This document shows, one piece after another, positions 1 to 7,827 of a stretch of DNA of 64,000 bases. Each line of letters opens with the position of its first letter. The stretch's first letter is position 1. The notes beneath the pieces were generated by a model. The model searched no databases. It worked only from the letters and a program-made list of their open reading frames with translations, and had not been told where the DNA came from. Where the stretch lies: assembly GCF_042656585.1 (NCBI RefSeq), contig NZ_JBHSPG010000023.1. One strand, written 5' to 3'. This DNA comes from Thalassorhabdus alkalitolerans (lineage in GTDB: Bacteria; Bacillota; Bacilli; Bacillales; Marinococcaceae). A program made the position numbers and the translations under genes.

Positions 1-505
1 GGACACTGGTGACATTTACGTTGTTTTCTCTTAAAATATTAGCAATTTCTGCAAGTTGGCCAGATATATTTGGAACCTTAACCTCTATTTGAGAGCTTGG
101 CTGGTGAGCCCCTGTTAATTCAACCAAAGTATGCAGAATGTCAGTACCAGTAATAAGCCCTAAAAATTTATCGTCTTCTGCAATCGGGAGGCAATTGATC
201 TGGTGTTCGTACAAAACCGATGCTACTTCTTCCACAAAATCAAGAGGATGAGCAGTAATAACCGGGTATTTCATAATAGTTGAGACTGGCTTCTGATAGT
301 CTTCTAAATGTTCATTCGTATGGAATATAGAAGGACTGGCATCCCGAACATCTCGATCCGAAACAATCCCTGCAATCGTATTATCTTCTTCTAAAATTGG
401 AATGTGGCGTATTCTATGCTTCTCAAGAAGAAGCATAGCCTCTTCAATTGTTGCATCTTTACCAAGAGTAACAGCATCTTTCTTCATAATTTCTTCTACC
501 AACAT
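1..505 (-). CDS. acuB: AcuB, CBS-ACT protein (3' end cut by window)
   Basis: The reading frame is open from ATG at 505 to the window edge, 168 codons. The start LVEEIMKKDAV matches AcuB. Two CBS domains follow (HRIRHIP near residue 30, INCLPIAEDDKFLGLITG near residues 108-125), then the start of an ACT domain (about residue 140 on). AcuB belongs to the acetate/acetoin utilisation cluster; its biochemical role is poorly known, and CBS domains usually sense adenylates. An AGAGGTG ribosome site sits 6 bases before this ATG; an upstream ATG at 511 overlaps that site and is less likely. It lies 48 bp after acuA on the same strand, so they are probably one operon. acuC would be expected beyond the window edge. 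Confidence 0.88.
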   Translation of the reverse strand, partial: MLVEEIMKKDAVTLGKDATIEEAMLLLEKHRIRHIPILEEDNTIAGIVSDRDVRDASPSIFHTNEHLEDYQKPVSTIMKYPVITAHPLDFVEEVASVLYEHQINCLPIAEDDKFLGLITGTDILHTLVELTGAHQPSSQIEVKVPNISGQLAEIANILRENNVNVTSV

Positions 506-518
506 AGTCATCACCTCT

Positions 519-532
519 TTAAAGCGCTTTCA
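519..532 (-). promoter_or_regulatory. cre-like site between acuA and acuB
   Basis: Read on the minus strand this is TGAAAGCGCTTTAA, which fits the CcpA site consensus TGWAANCGNTNWCA at all but one position and has a palindromic core. It lies just upstream of the acuB ribosome binding site, inside the operon, so if bound it would act as a roadblock. The match alone cannot prove CcpA binding. Confidence 0.35.
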
Positions 533-553
533 GATCCATAATAGGTTGAATAA

Positions 554-1186
554 TTAATACATAAACCTGTTTGTAAACCGTACAGCATCAAACTCTTGAA
601 TGTCTTCGGTTTTAACTCTGCTCCCGATTCTGACCATCAGGCAGTTTGCAGGATGGGAGCTGATTTCCGGGTCATCGGTAGCCATCCATTCAAGTCCCCC
701 GGCATTCATCATTTTTTCCATTACTTTTCGGTATTCCCAAACTGAGAGCCCACTGCCTTTTAAGTCCCAGTGCCAATAATATTCAGTTGTAATAACAATA
801 TAATCTTCCATTGCATCATCAAGCATGGACAGTTCAAGCAGGCCTGTGCCCAGCTTCGCTCCTCTGTAGCCATCAGCCACTTCTATGGCGCCTAATTCTA
901 ACAAATTATCCATTTTCGCATTCGACCAGCGTTCCATAGGATCTGGATAAACGAACGTCACATATCCTATGACTGTGTTTCCATCTACAGCTACATTAAT
1001 CCGGCCTTCAGGAAGGTCAGCAATTCCAATCAGTGCTTTCTTTTGTTCTTCAGGCTTTCGAAAGGCTATTAACCCTTCGTGAAATTCGTATTCATTAAGT
1101 TTTTTTCCAGAAATCGGTCCTTCAAGTAAAATGGTTCGATCTTGGAAATTCACCTCATTTGAATAGTATCTTTTCTTATGGATCAT
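554..1186 (-). CDS. acuA: AcuA, protein lysine acetyltransferase acting on AcsA
   Basis: This is a 210-residue GNAT-fold acetyltransferase, the same length as B. subtilis AcuA. In B. subtilis AcuA uses acetyl-CoA to acetylate the catalytic lysine of acetyl-CoA synthetase and so shuts it off. The GNAT core is visible as a beta-strand segment (NVAVDGNTVIGYVTF) followed by the acetyl-CoA loop EVADGYRGAKLGTGLLE. ATG at 1186 is preceded by AAAGGTGG at good spacing; an upstream in-frame start at 1228 would lie ahead of the predicted transcription start. It is divergent from its target gene acsA and followed by acuB. Confidence 0.93.
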   Translation of the reverse strand: MIHKKRYYSNEVNFQDRTILLEGPISGKKLNEYEFHEGLIAFRKPEEQKKALIGIADLPEGRINVAVDGNTVIGYVTFVYPDPMERWSNAKMDNLLELGAIEVADGYRGAKLGTGLLELSMLDDAMEDYIVITTEYYWHWDLKGSGLSVWEYRKVMEKMMNAGGLEWMATDDPEISSHPANCLMVRIGSRVKTEDIQEFDAVRFTNRFMY

Positions 1187-1229
1187 GGAAGTACCACCTT
1201 TTATGATTGGTAAGATGTGAACTATCACA

Positions 1230-1258
1230 ATTATACATGACTAGATTTTCTATGGTTA
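1230..1258 (-). promoter_or_regulatory. Predicted acuAB promoter
   Basis: On the minus strand there is a perfect -10 TATAAT (1230-1235) with a weak -35 TAACCA (1253-1258) and a 17-base spacer. Transcription would start near 1222, giving a 5' leader of about 36 bases. The weak -35 and a nearby inverted repeat suggest a regulated promoter. Confidence 0.5.
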
Positions 1259-1281
1259 CATTTTACCGAAATTCGGTTACA
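1254..1281. promoter_or_regulatory. Inverted repeat with flanking direct repeats, possible operator
   Basis: ACCGAA-A-TTCGGT (1265-1277) is a perfect 6+1+6 inverted repeat. GGTTACA occurs at 1254-1260 and again at 1275-1281, 21 bp apart (two helical turns). The block lies over the upstream edge of the acuAB promoter, in the region shared with acsA. I do not recognise the binding protein. Confidence 0.35.
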
Positions 1282-1326
1282 AGATACACAATTTTGACAA
1301 AATTCCACTTATCTTTGAATTTAAAA

Positions 1327-1355
1327 TTGAAGAAAAATTCATAATATATTATACT
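1327..1355 (+). promoter_or_regulatory. Predicted acsA promoter
   Basis: TTGAAG (1327-1332) and TATACT (1350-1355) are separated by 17 bases, a good housekeeping sigma-A promoter. The predicted transcription start, about 1362, lies downstream of the in-frame ATG at 1360, which supports translation from 1396. Confidence 0.55.
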
Positions 1356-1395
1356 ACTTATGAAGAGAGAACTTCAAAAGAGAGGAAGATGGTAT

Positions 1396-3114
1396 ATGAA
1401 CGTGCAAACGCTTCCACCAAAGGATGGAAAATTCAATCTTAAAAGTTACGAAGAAGCGGCTAAGAACTTTGATTGGTCAGAAGCAGAGAAAAATTTCTCC
1501 TGGAGCGATACAGGAAAGGTTAACTTGGCCCATGAAGCCATCGATCGCTATGCTGACTCTCCTGATAAAAAAGATCAGGTCGCTTTATACTATAGCGATG
1601 CTAATAGAGATGAAAAGTATACTTTCTCCGAAATGAAAGAAATGACAAATAAGGCTGCAAACATTTTTAAGGAAGCAGGTATCACAAAAGGTGATCGCTT
1701 GTTCATCTTTATGCCTCGTTCTCCGGAACTTTACTTTGCGGTCCTAGGTGCTATAAAGCTAGGGGCAATTGTCGGCCCATTGTTCGAAGCATTTATGGAA
1801 GGTGCTGTCCGGGACAGACTAGAAGACAGTGACGCCAAAGCGCTGGTTACTACTCCAGATTTGCTTGAACGTGTTCCAGTTGATGATCTTCCAAATTTAA
1901 ATACAGTATTTATCCAAGGGGATAATGTAAAAGAAGAAGGTCCTTACTTAGATTATAGTGCTCGTCTTGACAAGGCAAGCGGCGAATTTGAAGTTGAATG
2001 GGTTGATCGTGAGGATGGACTAATCCTTCACTATACTTCCGGATCTACCGGTAAACCAAAAGGTGTACTTCATGTACACAATGCAATGCTTCAACATTAC
2101 CAGACAGCTAAATGGGTTCTTGATCTTAAAGAAGACGACGTGTACTGGTGCACAGCGGATCCTGGCTGGGTAACAGGAACATCCTACGGTATTTTTGGAC
2201 CTTGGCTCGTAGGTGCTACTAACGTCGTAAGAGGAGGCCGCTTTAGCCCGCAGGATTGGTATTCCACGTTAGAAAAATACAAGGTGACAGTCTGGTATAG
2301 TGCTCCTACAGCATTCCGTATGCTTATGAGTGCAGGTGATGAACTGATGAAAGAGTATGACTTATCTTCTCTTCGTCACATCTTAAGTGTAGGGGAGCCA
2401 TTAAATCCGGAAGTAGTTCGCTGGGGTGAAAAAGTCTTTAACCTTCGGATTCATGATACATGGTGGATGACTGAAACTGGGGCTCAAATGATTTGCAACT
2501 ATCCTAGCATGACAATTAAGCCTGGATCCATGGGCAAGCCTATTCCAGGTGTGAAGGCTGCAATCATTGATGACCAGGGGAATGAGTTGCCGCCAAACCG
2601 GATGGGGAACCTTGCAATTGAAAAAGGATGGCCATCCATGATGAGAACGATCTGGAATAATGAAGAGAAGTATAATAGTTACTTTGAGATTGATGGATGG
2701 TATGTCTCCGGGGATTCTGCTTACATGGATGAAGACGGATACTTTTGGTTCCAGGGTCGTATTGACGACGTCATAATGACAGCTGGAGAGCGAGTTGGTC
2801 CGTTTGAAGTAGAAAGTAAACTTGTGGAACATCCAGCAGTTGCTGAAGCAGGTGTTATTGGCAAGCCTGATCCTGTCCGGGGAGAAATTATTAAAGCATT
2901 TGTAGCATTAAGAGACGGCTATGAAGTTACAGAAGATTTAAAAGAAGAAATCCGTACCTTTGTGAAAAAAGGGTTAGCTGCTCATGCTGCGCCTAGGGAG
3001 ATTGAATTCCGAGATAAGCTTCCTAAAACACGCAGTGGGAAGATCATGCGCCGCGTATTGAAAGCTTGGGAACTTGATTTACCAACAGGTGATTTATCTA
3101 CAATGGAAGATTAA
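1396..3114 (+). CDS. acsA: Acetyl-coenzyme A synthetase
   Basis: AcsA activates acetate to acetyl-CoA through acetyl-AMP using ATP and CoA, letting the cell re-use acetate. The protein has 572 residues, identical in length to B. subtilis AcsA. It shows the ANL-family ATP loop LHYTSGSTGKPKG (about residue 215), the YVSGDSAYMDEDGYFWFQGR hinge region, and the C-terminal PKTRSGKIMRR motif. Lys549 in that motif is the residue acetylated by AcuA, whose gene lies divergently next door. The start at 1396 has GAGAGGAAG 8 bases upstream; an in-frame ATG at 1360 is only 4 bases after the -10 box and is rejected. Confidence 0.96.
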   Translation: MNVQTLPPKDGKFNLKSYEEAAKNFDWSEAEKNFSWSDTGKVNLAHEAIDRYADSPDKKDQVALYYSDANRDEKYTFSEMKEMTNKAANIFKEAGITKGDRLFIFMPRSPELYFAVLGAIKLGAIVGPLFEAFMEGAVRDRLEDSDAKALVTTPDLLERVPVDDLPNLNTVFIQGDNVKEEGPYLDYSARLDKASGEFEVEWVDREDGLILHYTSGSTGKPKGVLHVHNAMLQHYQTAKWVLDLKEDDVYWCTADPGWVTGTSYGIFGPWLVGATNVVRGGRFSPQDWYSTLEKYKVTVWYSAPTAFRMLMSAGDELMKEYDLSSLRHILSVGEPLNPEVVRWGEKVFNLRIHDTWWMTETGAQMICNYPSMTIKPGSMGKPIPGVKAAIIDDQGNELPPNRMGNLAIEKGWPSMMRTIWNNEEKYNSYFEIDGWYVSGDSAYMDEDGYFWFQGRIDDVIMTAGERVGPFEVESKLVEHPAVAEAGVIGKPDPVRGEIIKAFVALRDGYEVTEDLKEEIRTFVKKGLAAHAAPREIEFRDKLPKTRSGKIMRRVLKAWELDLPTGDLSTMED

Positions 3115-3121
3115 TGGGAAA

Positions 3122-3183
3122 GCGGCTGGGAACAAAACTCAGCTAAATAGAAGGGCCTTCACCGTCGGTGAGGGCCCTTACTT
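3122..3183 (+). repeat. GGCTGGGACAAAA-type dispersed repeat, copy 1, with hairpin
   Basis: A conserved head (GGCTGGGAACAAAACTCAGC) is followed by a strong GC-rich hairpin at 3151-3179 (AAGGGCC..GGCCCTT arms). A second copy at 27532-27596 shares both head and hairpin layout although the stem bases differ. It lies directly after acsA and may serve as its terminator, but no clear T-tract follows. Similar short intergenic elements are, from memory, widespread in Bacillales. Confidence 0.55.
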
Positions 3184-3184
3184 A

Positions 3185-3515
3185 TATTATAATTCTGTTG
3201 GTTGATTGTTAAAAATACACTCGCTTGCACCTATAGGTACAAGTGTGACATCCGTTCAGCTTCATTTCATTCGCATTCACGGTGTCTCGCGGGCAAGGAT
3301 TTGGCTAACCACAGGCGAGATATACGGGAAGCGTAAGATAGACGTGGAGCTGAGCCGGTCTCCAAATTTCTGAAGGATAATTTGCATGTCCCCAGGAAGT
3401 CAATGAGAGGCAAGGAAAAAGTGAAAAACGACATAGGGGTGCTCCCTGATACCGTTGAACTTGAGAAAGTACACCCTCCAGTCGGGTAATCAAACAGTTT
3501 TGAATCCATAAATAA
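3185..3515. other. Intergenic region with no recognisable gene
   Basis: Beyond the acsA repeat this stretch holds a near-palindrome at about 3221-3240 (CTTGCACCTATAGGTACAAG) and frames open for fewer than 90 codons without a ribosome site. One plus-strand frame (about 3352-3489) looks faintly coding. It could be a decayed gene; I recognise no family. Confidence 0.4.
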
Positions 3516-3516
3516 A

Positions 3517-3546
3517 GCTCCAATTATCAAAAGACGATAATGGAGC
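3517..3546 (-). terminator. Terminator of the penicillin-binding protein gene
   Basis: GCTCCA-ATTATC pairs with GATAA-TGGAGC with one bulge. On the minus strand the hairpin is followed by TTTATTT. It lies about 50 bases beyond the stop codon at 3599. Confidence 0.6.
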
Positions 3547-3598
3547 CTTATTCCCTTAGGTGAGACATGTTTGTCCTAGTCTCTTTTCTACAATATAG

Positions 3599-6500
3599 TT
3601 AGTTGTCTTCATCATCCGATTCTGAACCTTCTTCACTATTTTCCTGATCTTCAGCATTGGTATCCGCTTGATTTTCATCATTGTCAGTGTCTTCGTCATC
3701 TGACTCTTCTGCACCGTTATCAGCGGAATTGGAAGAAGCCTCTTCTCCATTCGTATCGGAGGATGAGGCTTCTTCTTCATTGTTGTTCGAGCTGGAGTCA
3801 CTTGACTCTTCTGCACCGTTATCAGCGGAATTGGAAGAAGCCTCTTCTTCTCCATTCGTATCGGAGGATGAGGCTTCTTCTTCATTGTTGTTCGAGCTGG
3901 AGTCACTTGACTCTTCTGCACTGTTATCAGAGGAATCGGAAGAAGCCTCTTCTTCTCCATTCGTATCGGAGGATGAGGCTTCTTCTTCATTGTTGTTCGA
4001 GCTGGTGTCATCTGACTCTTCTGCACCGTTATCAGAGGAATCGGAAGAAGCCTCTTCTTCTTCATTCGTTTCGGATGGTGAGGGCTCTTCTTCATTGTTG
4101 TTCGAACTGGAGTCACTTGACTCTTCCGTACCGTTGCTATTTGTATCGGAGTCCTGATTCTCCTCGCTTGGTTCTGATGAGGAGCTTTCTTCATCACTGC
4201 TGTCAGAGCTGGTGTCACTGGCTTCACTTGTAGGATTTTCCGATGAGTTATCCTCCTGGCCGCTGTCAGCAGCGGCGGAGGAATCTTCTTCATTATTTGA
4301 AGAGTTGCTTGTGTCTTCTTCTCCTTCGTTTGTATTTGATTCTTCTTCATTGTTTTCCTCAGACTCTGAGGAGTCGCCTGTTTCGTCTGCTTCTTCGGTA
4401 TTATTATCGTTTTCTTCTTCTGAAGAGTTATTCTCTTCATCATCATTATTGCCATTAGAGCCGTTATCTTCAGCGTCGTCCTCCTCTGAAGAGCCGCTGC
4501 TTCCTGATCCTTCTCCAACTGTAGTAGAAGAGGAAGAGGACTCTCTTCCCGCAGAATCTACAGCGGTGACATAATAAGCACTAGTACCAGAGCCTAAATT
4601 GTACGAGGTGTTTGTATTTCCTTTAGAAACCCCGACTGGTGAAAAAGATCCGCTATCTGAAGAGGCCTGATAGATGCGGTAGCCTACAATGTCGTTATCA
4701 GAATGCTGGGACCAGGTGAGCTCTCCGCCGTTGATAGAAATATTTGATACAGAGGAAGGAGTCCGTCCATTATCAGGCGCTTCCACGTCTGGAATGACGT
4801 TATCCCAGTTGTCAGGTAAATAATCACTAATATCCTCATCTTCATCAATATCAAAATATTCTTCTTTAACAGCAATGCCGTTGTCAGTAAACTCAGATGG
4901 CGTATCATCAAGGGCACGGTATGGAGTGCCATCAATCGTTACGTACTCTACTTCACTTAAACTGTCATCTTCTTCAGTCGGGAGAAATTCTTCATTAAAT
5001 AAATCTTCTGTTACCAGGTCTGCTTCCTCACACAGATCGGAAGGCAGCATGCCTGATATCCCGCAAATCTCCTGACTTACCACACCATCTGGCTGTTCAA
5101 AAGTATCTTCTATTCCCAATGCTTCTGGATCACCTTCATAGGCAGCGTTCATGAAGTCTGCCCATATCCGTTGGGTTCTCCAGCTATAGCCTCTGCCGTT
5201 ATGTCTTTCAGCAAGGGATTGGGGAATATCATAGCCCAGCCACACACCAAAGGTCACATTAGGGTTAAAGCCAACAAACCAGGCATCATGGATTTCATTT
5301 GTCGTTCCTGTTTTTCCAGCCCAGTCACCTTCAAAGTCTAACATGTCCGGAAGGGAAGTGGCTGTTCCTTCCTCTGTGCCCAGCACGTCTCGTAAAATGT
5401 CCAGCATAAGATAAGCAGTTTGGGCAGAAAACACTTCTCTAGGTTCCGGTTCATGCTCATATATAACTTCGCCGTCATGGGTTTCAATTCGGTCGATAAT
5501 ATACGAATCGTTATATTGTCCGTCGTTAGCAAATAAGCTGTAAGCAGCCGTGTTCTGCTCCACGGTCGCACCGTTGGTTAAACCACCGATAGCGCCTGAC
5601 TCGTACGGATCATTCTCGTCTAGATTTGTAAATCCCATATTGATCAAGTCTTCCCGGGCATCTTCATGCTCTACACGTTGCAATGCTTTTACAGCAGGGA
5701 TATTTTGAGAACGAACCAGTGATTCACGAACAGGGATAAATCCTTCGTATTCATCGCTGTTGAAGTTTGTGATCTCATCACCAGTACTATAGGTGCTGGG
5801 TACGTCAGGCACAATGGTTCCAGGCTGAAGTTCTCCCCGGTCCATAGCTGGTCCATATGCTAAAAGGGGCTTCATGGTGGAACCGTTTTGTCTAAACCCT
5901 TGGGTGGCATGATTCATGCTTTCTCTTGAGTGATCGCGCCCTCCGACAAAACTGATAATAGCGCCTGTACGATTATCGATCATTACAGCTCCGACTTCCT
6001 CTGGTTCCACTTCACCATCTTCTCCTTGCCTGTCCGGGCCAAACCATTCAACATTATCCACAGCTTCCTGCATGTTGTCATAAATATCCTTGTTTACAGT
6101 GGTATGCACTTGGTACCCGCCGTTAGCAAGTTTCACTCGAGCATCCTCATGGTAGGATAATATTGTTTCCTGTCGTTCTTCTTCGTCCATTCCTTCTAAA
6201 TCCACGCCGTCTTCTTCAATCAATTGTTCTCTTATAATTTGGATAGCACGGCGCTGTGCTTCATTAGTTAAGTAAGGATATTCATCGAATGTTCTCGGGC
6301 GAGGGTCAGCCAGGCTTTCTTCAATGTCATATGCCTGTGCTTCCTCGTATTCCTCTTCTGTAATATAGCCGCTGGCTTTCATTCTGTTTAAGACTGTCTG
6401 CATGCGGTTAAGACCGGCATCAAAGCTGTCTTTCACTTCACCTGTTGATGTAAACGGGGTATATCCAAAAGGGTTTTGGGGCAGACCTGCTATAAAGGCT

Positions 6501-7210
6501 GCTTGTGGAATATTTAGTTCAGCAGCGTCTACACCGAAAATTCCTTCTGCAGCTGCTTGTACGCCCGCAATATTTTGTCCGTTAGAGTTTCGGCCGAAAG
6601 GCACGATGTTTAAGTATGCTTCAAGAATGTCTTCCTTTTCAAAGAATTCTTCCATTCTCATCGCCAGCATTATTTCTCTCGCCTTGCGGTCAAAGGAAAC
6701 TTCATTGCTAAGCATTTGGTTTTTTACGATTTGCTGTGTTAACGTACTTCCTCCTGTTTGATTGGCTGCTCCTGTGATTTCCTGGAAAGTCGCTCGCATG
6801 ATTGCTTTCGGTACGATACCATCATGTTCGAAAAAATATTCATCTTCTGTGGCGATTATAGCATTCACCAGATTATCAGATACTTCGTCAACTTCTATAT
6901 CTCGCCTTTCCAAATCAGAACTAATTTCTCCTAAGTAAACCTCGTCGGCGAAATAAATTTCACTCGTTTCTTCATAGTCATAGAGCTCTTCTTCCATTTC
7001 GTCAAAGGAGCGAGCTGGCTCGTCTTCAACCAGGGAAACAAAATACCCGGCACCTGCTCCCCCAATAAAAAACGTTCCCATAAGTAAAAGGACAAAAAGA
7101 ATTAAAATAAGATTCCAAACAACATAAGATGTTATATTCAGTCCTCTGACGATAGGAAGGTCTTTCCATTCATCGGTTTTTGCATTTAACCTCTCAAAAA
7201 AACTTTTCAT
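3599..7210 (-). CDS. Class A penicillin-binding protein with FN3 domain and acidic repeat tail
   Basis: This bifunctional enzyme polymerises and cross-links peptidoglycan outside the membrane. Of 1203 residues, 31-57 form the membrane anchor. The glycosyltransferase domain has EDEYFFEHDG (122-131), GGSTLTQQ (153-160) and a KEDILEAYLNIVPFGRN block (192-208). The transpeptidase domain has S444-T-M-K447, S501-Q-N503 and K633-T-G. A fibronectin type III domain spans about 813-895. The last ~308 residues are almost only Ser, Asp, Glu and Asn and include 35-residue tandem repeats, making the protein several hundred residues longer than typical class A PBPs. ATG at 7210 has a GGGGGG ribosome site. 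It resembles the PBP1A/4/2c group; the exact orthologue is uncertain. Confidence 0.93.
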   Translation of the reverse strand: MKSFFERLNAKTDEWKDLPIVRGLNITSYVVWNLILILFVLLLMGTFFIGGAGAGYFVSLVEDEPARSFDEMEEELYDYEETSEIYFADEVYLGEISSDLERRDIEVDEVSDNLVNAIIATEDEYFFEHDGIVPKAIMRATFQEITGAANQTGGSTLTQQIVKNQMLSNEVSFDRKAREIMLAMRMEEFFEKEDILEAYLNIVPFGRNSNGQNIAGVQAAAEGIFGVDAAELNIPQAAFIAGLPQNPFGYTPFTSTGEVKDSFDAGLNRMQTVLNRMKASGYITEEEYEEAQAYDIEESLADPRPRTFDEYPYLTNEAQRRAIQIIREQLIEEDGVDLEGMDEEERQETILSYHEDARVKLANGGYQVHTTVNKDIYDNMQEAVDNVEWFGPDRQGEDGEVEPEEVGAVMIDNRTGAIISFVGGRDHSRESMNHATQGFRQNGSTMKPLLAYGPAMDRGELQPGTIVPDVPSTYSTGDEITNFNSDEYEGFIPVRESLVRSQNIPAVKALQRVEHEDAREDLINMGFTNLDENDPYESGAIGGLTNGATVEQNTAAYSLFANDGQYNDSYIIDRIETHDGEVIYEHEPEPREVFSAQTAYLMLDILRDVLGTEEGTATSLPDMLDFEGDWAGKTGTTNEIHDAWFVGFNPNVTFGVWLGYDIPQSLAERHNGRGYSWRTQRIWADFMNAAYEGDPEALGIEDTFEQPDGVVSQEICGISGMLPSDLCEEADLVTEDLFNEEFLPTEEDDSLSEVEYVTIDGTPYRALDDTPSEFTDNGIAVKEEYFDIDEDEDISDYLPDNWDNVIPDVEAPDNGRTPSSVSNISINGGELTWSQHSDNDIVGYRIYQASSDSGSFSPVGVSKGNTNTSYNLGSGTSAYYVTAVDSAGRESSSSSTTVGEGSGSSGSSEEDDAEDNGSNGNNDDEENNSSEEENDNNTEEADETGDSSESEENNEEESNTNEGEEDTSNSSNNEEDSSAAADSGQEDNSSENPTSEASDTSSDSSDEESSSSEPSEENQDSDTNSNGTEESSDSSSNNNEEEPSPSETNEEEEASSDSSDNGAEESDDTSSNNNEEEASSSDTNGEEEASSDSSDNSAEESSDSSSNNNEEEASSSDTNGEEEASSNSADNGAEESSDSSSNNNEEEASSSDTNGEEASSNSADNGAEESDDEDTDNDENQADTNAEDQENSEEGSESDDEDN
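3701..4122 (-). repeat. In-frame 105-bp tandem repeats in the PBP acidic tail
   Basis: The landmark TGACTCTTC recurs at 3701, 3803, 3908, 4013 and 4118, giving spacings of 102, 105, 105 and 105 bp, that is 34 or 35 codons. The units are nearly identical; one lacks a single Glu codon. A degenerate unit continues beyond 4122. All changes keep the frame. Recent unit duplication or contraction is likely. Confidence 0.9.
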
Positions 7211-7297
7211 TCTTGTATTCCCCCCAAAAAACATCAATCGTATTATAGCATAGACCATACATTCCTACATGAAGTGAAAGTAGGCTTTACAACCAGT

Positions 7298-7326
7298 TTG
7301 ACAATCATTTAGAGATTTGGTACAAA
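7298..7326 (+). promoter_or_regulatory. tyrS promoter
   Basis: TTGACA (7298-7303) and TACAAA (7321-7326) with a 17-base spacer. It starts the T-box leader at about 7333. Confidence 0.6.
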
Positions 7327-7332
7327 AGGATT

Positions 7333-7590
7333 ATCTACATAAAAATATTGAAGTGATGACAGATTGAAGTAGCATAGATTTCCCTGTTACAGAGAGCCGG
7401 CGACTGGTGAAAGCTGGTACATAAATCTTTTTGCGAAATACGTTCTTGAGCTTCCTCGCCCTTATTGACAGGGGAGAGGACGGGATTGTTCCCGATATCT
7501 AAACGAAGTGGAAAGCAGGAACTTTCAGCTTTCAAAAAGGGTGGTACCGCGGCCAACTCGTCCCTTGTCTTGGGACGAGTTTTTTGTATT
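7333..7590 (+). promoter_or_regulatory. Tyrosine T-box riboswitch upstream of tyrS
   Basis: The leader contains the AGAGAG element of stem I (7391-7396), the GGTGAAA segment, and a specifier triplet TAC (tyrosine) at 7418-7420. The T-box core AGGGTGGTACCGCGG is at 7538-7552 and a terminator hairpin follows at 7555-7586 (AACTCGTCCC/GGGACGAGTT plus T-run). Uncharged tRNA-Tyr would pair with the specifier and the T-box bulge and favour readthrough into tyrS. Confidence 0.93.
7555..7586 (+). terminator. T-box attenuator terminator
   Basis: A 10-bp GC-rich stem AACTCGTCCC/GGGACGAGTT is followed by six T. It is the conditional terminator of the tyrosine T-box. About 240 bases of further leader lie between it and tyrS. 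Confidence 0.92.
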
Positions 7591-7827
7591 ATTCTTGGCT
7601 CTCTTAAAGGTGATGGCACTAACAGCACGCTGTCCGTCTTTCGAATAAGGCGTTTCTTAGGAAAGTAATCAGCAGCCTTATCCTCATAAACGGGAGTTTG
7701 TGCAGAAGTATCATATAAGGCTAACTGTGCATATGAAGAAGATATATGTACTACTTTGTAACTAAGTATCCTTCTATACTTATACCCGATAATATACCCG
7801 ATAATCTTACTTTTTAAAGGAGAGAAG

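Noticed and set aside
3267..3530. 87-codon minus-strand frame between acsA and the PBP gene
   Set aside because: No ribosome site, overlaps the PBP terminator, and the product is not recognisable.
3556..4518. 320-codon minus-strand frame overlapping the PBP tail
   Set aside because: It is a shifted frame of the same repeats giving a Lys/Pro/Thr-rich low-complexity product. The PBP frame continues its fold and ends with a terminator.
3681..4574. Long plus-strand open frames opposite the PBP acidic tail
   Set aside because: They arise because the repetitive Ser/Glu/Asp codons lack stops on the reverse strand. No ribosome sites, and the product is only Ser/Glu or Leu/His repeats.
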